Shown here piece after piece: positions 1-9,200 of a stretch of 32,990 nt of DNA. Position 1 is the first letter of the stretch, and each line of letters opens with the position of its first letter. Origin of the DNA: Phellopilus nigrolimitatus. Its lineage: Eukaryota > Basidiomycota > Agaricomycetes > Hymenochaetales > Hymenochaetaceae. The notes under the pieces are model-generated. The model searched no databases. It was not told where the DNA came from and saw nothing but the letters and a program-made list of their open reading frames with translations. The translations under genes were made by a program, and so were the position numbers. The stretch is taken from contig JAJOHG010000286.1 in assembly GCA_021029095.1 (NCBI GenBank), positions 1 through 32,990 of the forward strand, read 5' to 3'.

Positions 1-525
1 TGACAACTCAACGCAGGCACGCGTGTCGACATTGTATTGGCGATGGAGCTGTTTCGCATCACCTGCAACGACTTAGTCCATAGCGATCCTTGTTAACAAG
101 TACGACGTACCCCTTATATTTACCCCGACTTTCTCGATGGCGGGGTTGACGAGAATCTCCCGGACCGCCTTGCTGAGGTTACGTCCCCGAATCTTTTCTG
201 AAGGAAGATGTCAGTTTTTTAAGTTATTCAGAGGGAGGAGCCGTTTTTGCACACCGGTCATCCTTGAGTGGTGGATTACCACCGTACGCTCAGATGTCGA
301 GAACTGGAAGACGGCGATGCGTCCATCACGCCAACGGGATTCTATGTCGAATCCAACGTGATCAGGTTGAGTCGAAAGAAGGCGGGCGATGGCCGGGCCG
401 ACGTCCACGTCATCCGCGACGTACTCGATCTCCGTGGAGGGAGAGTAGAGCGGGAGCGGAGGGCGCAGGCAGGCCAGTATTCGGAGCCAGACGGAATTCA
501 GTTGCTTGCGGGACAGAGGAGACAT
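1..525 (-). CDS. WRN/DnaQ-like 3'-5' exonuclease domain protein, cut by the window edge
   Basis: Likely a 3'-5' exonuclease of the RNase H-like (DnaQ/WRN exonuclease) fold, acting on nucleic acid. I read three exons: 525-255, 197-111 and 62-1, joined by introns with donors GTGTGC and GTACGT and acceptors CAG; phases agree across both junctions. Exon 1 holds Exo I, VGFDIESRWRDGR, with the metal-binding Asp and Glu, followed by IAVFQFSTSERTVVIH, typical of fungal WRN-like exonucleases. Exons 2-3 give VGVNIRGDAKQLHRQYNV, the usual KVGVNI-GDA-LH block. The ATG at 525 follows an ATCATC run and gives a short N-terminal lead. The protein continues off the left edge, so Exo III is not seen. No helicase domain is visible in the part shown. 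It shares its strand with the orphan and SNF2 genes to the right. Confidence 0.82.
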
Positions 526-630
526 GATGATGATGATGATGATAATGCTAGGTCAATAAGGACTTATAAGTAGTAATTCTCCGCAGGAACTACGCGATTG
601 CCTGCGCAACAAAGCGAGTGAGTCAAGTGA

Positions 631-683
631 GTTTAAGTTAAGTTAAGTTAAGTTAAGTTAAGTTTAAGTTAAAGTTAAAGTTT
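631..683. repeat. (AAGTT)n microsatellite
   Basis: Runs of AAGTT with some AAGTTTAAGTT variants fill about 50 bp. This is a simple tandem repeat about 110 bp upstream of the exonuclease start codon. Confidence 0.9.
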
Positions 684-954
684 CTGGGGGACAAGTCCGT
701 ATTAGGGTTCCATATAGAACAAAGATTGGAAAACTACAGATAGAGTATTGCGACCTCGTGCAGGAAAGAATGTGTCCACCCGAAGGGACAAAGCCCGACG
801 AAGCAAAAAAGTATTCAAAGATGTAGAGTTAATTTTGTGAATGTCGGACTAAGTCCGGTGCATGCGCAGAGTGAATCACTTTTGAGTCAAAGACCTCGAT
901 GCTCTGCGAGTACGTGATCCTGCGGTTGACACGGAAGAAGCATGCTCGAGCTTC

Positions 955-1001
955 ATGCTATGTTATGTTATGTTATGTTATGTTATGTTTTGTTATGTTT
1001 G
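955..1001. repeat. (ATGTT)n microsatellite
   Basis: Pentanucleotide ATGTT repeats about eight times with a few substitutions near the right end. It is a simple sequence repeat in non-coding DNA. Confidence 0.9.
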
Positions 1002-1495
1002 CTGTCCTCGTTTATGCCGAACAGAGGCCTTCGATGTTTGACAGTAGGTGGTAGCGCGGACGAGTTCCGCTTTCAGGGACGTTACGCAGTCCGAACGAAA
1101 ATGGAAGTGACTGCGAACAGATTGTTTCGTTGCGGCATTAAAGAAAACAAATTCTCCTGCCATCGCACGCTCAAAGTCGTATAGCTGTATCGCGCAACAA
1201 TTCAATTCCTTTGCCACTTCGTCGGACTTTGTCCGCTGACCAGCCGCGGAAATTACCTGCGGAGCAAACTGTGGAGCAGATCGAAGGAAAGCGGTCGCGG
1301 TAATCTCTGCCGCCAACCTATTAATTTACAGGTGGGTCAACCAAAACACTTAACTTCAAATCACGCCAAATTTTGAATAAATATGGTCTATTAGACACAT
1401 GAGATATAGATACAATGTGCATCATGATTTGTTGCAGAGCGCGGATGAGAAAAGTTTCTATATTCAGATATGTGCACTTTTTCAGGATACTCATA

Positions 1496-1997
1496 TATCG
1501 GACTTTGTCCGGTGTACTGGGCGAAGCTCAGGAGATAGCGAGTTACTTTGAAACCACTGATTCTAGCCATAAAAGTGCAGCTCTTGCTGAAGCATAGTTT
1601 GATGTTCCACCTTTCCGTGCCGTCGGACAAAGTTCGACGAGCACTCAGGGACTAAATTGTTCCGCAGCAACTTCTCTATTTTCACGAATGCTGGACGGGC
1701 TATCGGAATTACAGAATGACTTGCTGAGTTAGCTGAGGCGGGACATGTGGACTTTTCCTTGGACACACCTGTATCGGACTTTGTCCGGTGTACGTGGGCG
1801 AAGCTCAGGAGGCTGCACATTAATTAGAAACGTTGATTCTAGGCCATAAAAGTGCTCCTCTTGCTGAAGCTGTCGATGTACGTGGTTGGTTACTGTGCCA
1901 CCATGAGTGCTGTCGGACAAAGTTCGACGAGTGCTCAGGGACTAAATTTTTCCGCAGTAACTTTTCTACTTTCATGAGTGCTGAGCGGCCTGTCGGA
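1496..1997. repeat. Diverged direct duplication of a ~210-225 bp unit with palindromes inside
   Basis: Unit 1 (about 1496-1706) and unit 2 (about 1772-1997) share the same order of landmarks. Each has a TTT-loop palindrome, then GGGCGAAGCTCAGGA, CCATAAAAGTGC, CTCTTGCTGAAGC, an AAA-loop palindrome ending GTTCGACGAG, CTCAGGGACTAAAT and TTCCGCAG. The copies differ by many substitutions and small indels. Unit 2 ends in a good palindrome at 1993-2007, whereas unit 1 ends in a decayed half copy near 1704. No protein is evident in either. Confidence 0.85.
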
Positions 1998-2155
1998 CTT
2001 TGTCCGAAGCTAACCTAAAAAACGTTCGAGTAAACACTAAACTTCCGCTTATCGGTAAGAAACGCAATCGGAAATCCGAGAAATCCGCTTGGAAACTTGT
2101 CTATTGATTTAATTGCGCATCGCACGCAAACACGATTACAGAGAAAATAACGAAT

Positions 2156-5060
2156 TTACGTATGCGTCGCTCCTGCCACCTCCCCCGTAAAATTCATAGT
2201 CTTCAGTTTTAGTTGCATCTGCTTTTTGAAGCGCGGGTTAAACAATATTATCGGCGCGGTTCCCGTGTGCGTCTTTGGATAGATCGTTGCTTTATCGCGC
2301 TTTTCCGCACTGTAGGGGCGATCGGAGACGCTTTTTGGGAACCACTTGAAGGTGTCGAAAAGGACCCGCAGCTCCTTTCTATAGGCCTCTAATACTTTTT
2401 CGCCACCCCTGCCCCTCTTCTGGCAAGCGAGGCGTAGCTCGCGGTACCAAAGAAAATAAGACATATTCATGTATCCCTGTATGGCATCGCATTCTTCTTG
2501 TCCAAACTCCCGGAACACCCATTTGAAGGCGGTGTCCCACTGTGTGATCCCTTTCACCTGTTCGTAGTTATTGGCAATACCGATGTGGGAGAAGATGTTA
2601 TGCAGGTCGTCGCGTCGGAACAGGTCGGGTGTTTGCTCCAGACGCTCCTCTGCAGTTAAGATGATCGAGGACGGAACCGATGAAGTCTTGCCTGTCTTGC
2701 TTTTCTGCACGTAGCAGAGAGCTAGCTGCAGAAATATTTTCGTCGCGGTGTGGTTTGTTGAAAGCTCATCGTCGTCATAGCCCTCGATCATTTCGTCTCG
2801 CCTGGCGACGACGTCGGGTTTGAGATGTGGGAAGGTAATGCCTTTTTCTTCCAGACTGAATAGTGGCTCGATATCCGCGTCATAATCTCGTTCCATCGTC
2901 TTACGCATCTTGTTTTGATGGTGCCCCGGATGAGAAGCGGCGACGCGTTTATTTGATCCCTTGGACAAGACGATGTCCTGTACGTCCTTCAGGCTCGCGC
3001 AATCGAAAAAGGCTCCGAGATTCGCCGATGTGATCATTCGTCCGTCTCTCAGTTCCGGACACTGCCCGTCCAAGTGAATGTCGCGGACAAAGACGATCCC
3101 GAAGGGATTGAATGGTTCGTCCTCTTGGGTTTCTTCGTCGAACCTGAAGGGCAGAATAGCCCTCATGACGTTATCGAACTTGGCCCCTTGCTCGGGCCTA
3201 GCGCAGAGGGCGTTGCTCATGAACACGACGATGCAGAGAAGGGACAACGCTTGTTGCGTAGCCAAGTCCCGTCGGGGAGCATTCATCATCCACTCGACGA
3301 TCATCTTGAAGGCCCTTTGTCGGATCATCTTCGCTTCCCTTCAAGGTACGTACATTAGCCATCAAAGATCTGTCGGAAAAGAAGAGAAATATTGCGTACC
3401 AATGAAGGTCATTGGGAACAAGGTACAGGACCCTCCGTAGGAAGTCCTGGTCAAAGTCCCGGTGTGCCGTACCGGCATTCTTCAGTGCGACACGTGCTTC
3501 CATCCGTGCGGGAAAGCCGTGAGCCACGCTACGGCACTCCGCGAAGACTTCATCCGCCTTTTCCATCGCCTTCAGCTCAGTCGCGCCCGCTGTGATGAGT
3601 TTGAGGACGCTCGAGGGCGTGTTGAATTTCGCATAGTGACCTTCGTCGACGAGGTAGGTAGGCGACTTCTCGGTATGATAGACATTTAAGTATGTCGTCC
3701 CGTTACGGTCGGAGCCATCATGCTCGGTCCTGAACCCCGCGACTTCGCTCAGCATCATCGTCGTGTCCGAAACGAAAGTTGACATCCCTAATTTGTTCAG
3801 CGCGGTTTCGGTGTCGATTCCGAGCATGTTCTTCAGGATCAGATGGTGGGAGTCCTTGCGAAAGAGGCCGACATGCCCCGGGCTACCAACCTCCACAGCG
3901 ACGTCGACAAGCCACTGGGACTCGTCCCCTTCAGCGAGGACCGCCGCTAAATCGATTGGCTCGAATGCCGAGCGCAGGGCATTTGCCACATCCACTTCGT
4001 TTGTCGGGTCGTGATAAGTTCGACTCTTGACCCCTTTGATCTCGTGGTGAAAGAATGCCCCCGCGCCGTACGGCTGGAGATTGAGTAGTGCCAAAAACTC
4101 GCGAGTGAAGTCAGCCAAACGGTTGGCGGGAATGTCGTATAACGTATGTATGAAGGCGTTCTTCTTTCGCGTGCAACGGGTCTCTTCGGTTGAATAGGAG
4201 GGCGGAGTGTACGACTCGGGCTGAACGAGAAGGCGAACTGGACGGATGACGTCATTGAACAAAGGAGCGCAGATCTCGCTGGGCACTGCTGGAACGGAAT
4301 GTCTGCCTTCCCAACGGCTAGGAAAGTACACACGAGTGACTTGCCGTTCGCCGGCGGAGAAAAGAGCAAGGTTGGGAACGTGCGCCAAAGCGACGCAGTG
4401 CTCCTAGAACAAAAGATTAGTACAGTTGAAAATTTAAAATGCGGGAAACGTAAAATGAGAATGAACGAGGTGCCTCACAACGGACAAAGTCCGATGGCCT
4501 CGACGAGTAAAAGAATCAAAGTTAAAATTGCATGCACAAACGCAATGAACGGCAAGCGTCGGACTTTGTCCGACGAGGCCTGAGCGGCACCAAAAATTCA
4601 CAGTGGAAGCATGACTCACTTGGCCGTCCTTCAGAAATTTCGTATAAACATGGTTGTGCTTTGAGAGGCATCGTTTGAAGTCTGGGAAGGCCCAAATTCC
4701 TACCGCTTTGCAGAACGGCAAGGTCCTGGACACTCCTATGATGGAATCAAAGTCACGCGTGACTTCTAAGCCCCGTTCGGGGTCCGGGGCGTAGTTGTTC
4801 AGGCTGAGGTAGACATGGTCGTTGAAGTCGGGGTGTTTACCGGTTACGGCGAAGCGCGTGAAGCGGTGTGCGGCGGCCAGATCGGCGTGAGTCGCCGTAA
4901 TGCGCATATGCCCCCGCTCCATGTGTGTTCTTGGCTGTCGGTTGTCGGGATCGTCGACGTTGTAGTCTGCACCATTGCCCAAATGCATCGCGGTTTCTAC
5001 GAACTGCTCTAGTGTGGTGTGCACAGGATCTCCAATGTCGTCAATGTCAATGTGAGGCAT
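2156..5060 (-). CDS. Uncharacterised protein of about 860 aa (orphan family), four exons
   Basis: I do not recognise this protein. Proposed exons are 5060-4620, 4403-3427, 3369-3354 (16 nt) and 3304-2156, summing to 861 codons including TAA. Exon 1 starts MPHIDIDDIGDP; an upstream in-frame ATG at 5222 would add a poorer leader. The junction from 4619 to 4404 is secure: donor GTGAGT, branch TACTAAT, acceptor TAG, matching phase. The two short introns near 3426-3370 and 3353-3305 are inferred to restore one frame and are less certain. The product looks globular and charged, without signal peptide, clear membrane segments or a motif I can name. The 216-nt first intron is unusually long and carries two palindromes. 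Neighbours on the same strand are the exonuclease and SNF2 genes, so a nucleic-acid role is possible but unproven. Confidence 0.72.
4480..4573. repeat. Two palindromes inside intron 1 of the orphan gene
   Basis: Copy 4480-4494 has an AAA loop and one arm change. Copy 4559-4573 has a TTT loop and extends to 8-bp arms (CGTCGGAC/GTCCGACG, 4557-4575). Both lie between the donor (4619) and the TACTAAT branch site of the same intron. Confidence 0.9.
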
Positions 5061-6246
5061 TTGAGAGACGTGCGAGAGCAAGCGTAGAAAACAAGGGAAA
5101 GGCGGTAAATGGGGGAGACGCAGGATGATACAAGCGACGGGAATGCACGTCCTTTCCCTTGCTGTTTTTATCCTGTGGTTCGCATTGACCCCGTGAAAGT
5201 CGTGTCTCTGTTGTTTACGCATTACAACGCATTAACCGTCGCTTAAAACTACATAAAAAATACCCATCTTTTATCGAAGCATGCAAAACAGGATGTAAGG
5301 TGTATTCACTTCCATTGGCCGCTGAATTCCGCGATGACTACAACATTCGGCAAGGCCAGGCAAGCGGCGGCGCCCTGGCAATGAGGAATCTGGTGTAATA
5401 TTGCTACAGTCATGCAAGTTTTTTTTTTTTTTTTTTTTTTTTGTGCTGGTGTGTTTGTGTTACAAAGAAATCACCATGGGACTGGAGTGATTTACACGGA
5501 CACCTTCGCCTATCCTCGGCTAATCTAGTGTTCGCCACACATTGCCGAAATCTTGCAGTGACACCTGCCCGATTTGAATTGAAAGAAAGATCTGTGGCGT
5601 GTCCCCGAATCTCCGATTCCTCAAAAAAAAAAAGTATGTTATTGTACCCTATAGTAACGTACTTGAATGTTGCTGAAAGATCGCGTTTCATTTGAGATTG
5701 CATATTTCGACCCTACGTGTACGTGCAGAAAATGCAAAATGGAAGGTGGAAAGGACTAGCGAATAATAGAGTGTTTTCAGAGGAATCGGCACTTGGCTTC
5801 CGCCGACTAATGGCGGCTATTATTACACATCGTGGTGATCGACATTTCTTCTAAATCAGGAAGTAGATTCGCATCACTGTAAATAACCGTTCAAACCTCC
5901 ACATTCTACCTTCAATGCCTGGAATTAACCTGAACTCGACCTGGATCACACAAAAAAAGTGTGTACGCGAAAGAAGCACGTGAAAATCAGAAAGAAGTTG
6001 TTGTTACCCACGCGCGTGACTTGGAGCGATTTTCCTCACCAGTAAATGGGTTTGCGTGACTTGCGCAGTATCGCACCCACCTCTAGCCGGGCATTCTGGA
6101 AATAGTAGTCGCCATAAGTCGGCGAACTTAAAGTGCCAACTGCGGTAACTACACGCGTAGCTTTACATTTTTTTAAATTATACGAAGCAAAACAATGGAA
6201 GACATGAAGGAAGATGAGATCTAATATCAATAGCGAGCGTTAGCGT
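5061..6246. other. Intergenic region between SNF2 gene end and orphan gene start
   Basis: No gene is supported here. It holds a 24-nt T tract (5419-5442) and AT-rich DNA, but no copy of the palindrome. It should include the orphan gene promoter just right of 5060. I see no clear TATA box. Confidence 0.6.
5419..5442. repeat. T homopolymer of 24 nt
   Basis: An uninterrupted run of 24 T in intergenic DNA. It could be an old poly(A) tail of a retrocopy on the minus strand, but no target-site duplication or retrocopy body was recognised. Confidence 0.85.
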
Positions 6247-9200
6247 TTAGCGTTTCAGACGGCGAGGTTGAGGTGTTTTCTTAGGTTTTGCCGGCAAACG
6301 GCGAGTCTCAAGGACTTCCAATCTCGGACCTAATCCAGACGAACCCTGCAACTGAGATCCAGACGCACGAGAGTTCTGCCACTTTGCGGAATTCAAAGAG
6401 AAAGTGGACGATTCCCCGCGAAGTTTCTTGTGCGGAGGAGATTTCGGAACAGGTGATCCTCCTTTGTCCTCCGGAGGACCCGGGTCGAAGTCATCAAAGA
6501 AATCGTTCGCAAATGACGAGGAGGCCTGTTGTTGCCATTGTTGTTCGGGAGGCGGAGTAGAAAATTGGTCAATGCTGCTGGTCGGCATATCGTTCACGTC
6601 GGGAGCCCGACTCGGCACAGGATTCTTTCCCTTTGCTGAGAGAGACGCAGGTCTGGGGCTGCTGTCAGTGCCTTCTTCTCACTCTTCTGAAGTTCGCTTA
6701 CCTATCTTCACCCTCAGACCTCGACGGATCCCTCGAAGATATCTTAAGAGCCCGCAGCTGTTGCTCTTGCTCAAGTGTGCCGATGATCGTCGACGAGTGG
6801 TTTTTGTCAGCAGTCTCGGTCTGCGCCTTCTTTGCCTTGTTCAGCTGCCTCGTGATTTTCGCCTTCCTTGAGGCATTTGCAGCCTTGAATTGGGTCGCCT
6901 TTTCCACCGACAGAGTGCCAGCGAACTGTTTTACTCGTTTGTCCGGCGCCCGTGAGGCAAAAAGTAGCATGTCCTCCATCGACGCACGTTCGCCATTCTC
7001 GGGGAAAGGAATCTCGTCAACATCCTTGGTGGCGCCAGGGACTGGTTTTTCAAAAGGGAATTGCGGGAAGATCGGACTTTGTCCGACATCAGACGGAGAA
7101 CCCATTTCAATGTCGGGCGTAGTCAACAAGGGTGTTGGTGTTGAAGGTCGTGAACGGACGCAAGTATTAGGATCGACGGTCTCTGTATCGCGCGTTTCTC
7201 CTTGCGTCGAACTTTGTCCGACATGGGACACAGGTTGTTGAGTTTCCGTCTGTTGGTCTCCCTGCGTTGTCTTCGGACTCTGATCGACACCGCGCAGCGA
7301 GTCCACTCCTTCAGCAGGCAATGGCGGTGCTTGACCTCCTTGGCCTCCAGTCGTTGTTGAGCGCGGCGGGTCTGATGGACCAGCGACGCCATGAGTATTC
7401 TTTTCCGCAGGAGTCGACTGGGCTTTTGGTTGGCCTGTTTGTGCTTTTGGCCGTCCTGCTTGTGCTTTTCCCTTCGGTGCCTTCGTTGCTTTCGGAGGCT
7501 TCATCCCTTCATCGTGGGCCTTCGATAGGTCTAGATCTTCTTCCTCGGGATCTACGGATGCTCCCGGTGGGGAGACGAAGGGATCATCGTCGTCATCCGT
7601 ATCTTGACGACAGTTATTCTCTTCATCTGCGGGTCAATGTTAAGAACAAACTCACTCATGAAGGCGCCAAGTAGGTCCTCCTTATTCCTGGACATCCTCG
7701 ATAAGATGACGTCTGACGTCCCGCTCACGCGAGGGATATAGACGTGCACTTGCTGCCGGTTTGGCTGGCGGTGTAGTCGACCGATGATTTGTTCCTCTTG
7801 CTGCCCTGACCAGACCGTGTCCTGTTTATTTCTTAGTCGACTCTCGCCATATACATTGTTTGTTAAACGTACTTACCGCGAAAATGAGAAACCTCGCTTC
7901 GTGCAAGTTAAGGCCGGCGTTTCCGACTGACGACAGGACGAGAACACGATTGTTCCTTTTCGGGTCCTTGAATTCCGAGATGTTTTGCTGTCGCTTCTTC
8001 GCTGACTGCTTTCCCGTCACACTCAACGGTCTCAAGCCCTCGAACTCCATGCCCTGACGTTCTTGCTTTTTTAGTGTGACGAAATGCAAGACGAAGTAAA
8101 ACTCACCGAAATAAGGTGGTCCAGGGTCTTTGTGAACTCCACGTAGACGACGACCTTGCCCTTGGCGTTCTCATCCGTCTGTACGTCCGGAATAAGGAGT
8201 TCGTTGTTTTCAATTTTTTCCGGGAAGGGTCCGGCGTCGTTTCGCAGAAGCGCACAAACGAGGTCGACTATGAGCTTCCACTTCGTCGACCTTCGCGTAA
8301 TCCAGTCCTCCTTTGACGTAAACGGTGCCGGTACCGCTCCACCCGCGAAGCCCAGGTGGCCGATCGCAAGTCGATATTCGTTAAAGAAAGTCTATCAAGT
8401 AAAAGTCGGTTCGGTTAGGTTAGTTAGTTGTAAAATGGAGAAGTCTCAAAGCATCGGACAAACTTTGGTGGGAAGTGAAGAGGGATCGGGGCAGTTTTGC
8501 CTGTGATGCTCGAACCGTCAGTTTGTCAATGACAACATTACGAAAGATGAGAGAGAAGGCCTAACAGTTGACCGGCTGCTCGAGACTTTACTTCCTCGAA
8601 GGCGACCTTCTCGTCCTCTCTGAGGTCCACATCGAGCGTTCTCTTGACAAGTTCGAGGAGTCCACTGATCTGCACGCCGTTGTTGTCCGTCGATTGCGCA
8701 CGACGCCGAATCACGGTGTTTTTGAAGCATTGACGCATCTGTTGCACAATCAACAGACGGTAATCTTGCTTCTTCTGAGCTTTTTCGCCTTCGATTCCTG
8801 TGGGGGCCCTGCCAGCGACAATGTCGTTTGCTCCCACCTGACGATCCTCGGTTGTCGGATTGCCAGAGTTCTCGCGAGAGATTTTTGACAAAGCGCGCCG
8901 TAAATCTTTTTCCAGAATGACGAGATTCTTCGAATCCCGAAGACCGAGAGCTAAACCGAGAGAAACGAGATCCTGCACAACGTGTCAATGGCGTCGAACA
9001 AAGTCCGATAAGCGGAAACTCACCCGTTCGCTGTTGTGCAGAGGAGTTGCGGAGCAGAAGACCAACGACCCGCTCCTAATCCGCAAAGCATGAGCTCCTC
9101 GAAGCAAGGCGCCCTCCGTTCGAAGGACCTGCGCTTCGTCGAAGAACGTGAGCGCCCATTTCTGAGCAAATACCGTGTCCTTCGCGAAGGAGGCGTTGAC

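Larger units (their letters stand above)
844..2007. repeat. Cluster of seven TCGGAC-N3-GTCCGA palindromes
   Basis: Copies lie at 844-858 (loop TAA), 1222-1236, 1498-1512, 1774-1788 and 1993-2007 (loop TTT), and at 1623-1637 and 1913-1927 (loop AAA). Arms are TCGGAC and GTCCGA with occasional single changes (GTCCGG, GTTCGA). The surrounding DNA is non-coding. They belong to the same family as the copies in introns of the genes to the right. Confidence 0.92.
526..2155. other. Intergenic stretch rich in palindromes and short repeats
   Basis: I see no convincing gene in this 1.6 kb; its open frames are short and unlike known proteins. It holds two pentanucleotide microsatellites, seven copies of the 15-bp palindrome and a diverged tandem duplication. 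It separates the exonuclease gene (start at 525) from the end of the orphan gene (stop at 2156), so it should contain the exonuclease promoter and the orphan gene terminator, but I cannot point to either. Confidence 0.6.

Noticed and set aside
3198..4388. Independent gene starting at 4388 on the minus strand
   Set aside because: The start there is TTG. The frame continues upstream to a good splice acceptor at 4403, so it is an exon of the orphan gene.
5419..5442. Poly(A) tail of a retrotransposon or processed pseudogene
   Set aside because: No element body or target-site duplication can be seen beside the T run, so only the homopolymer is reported.
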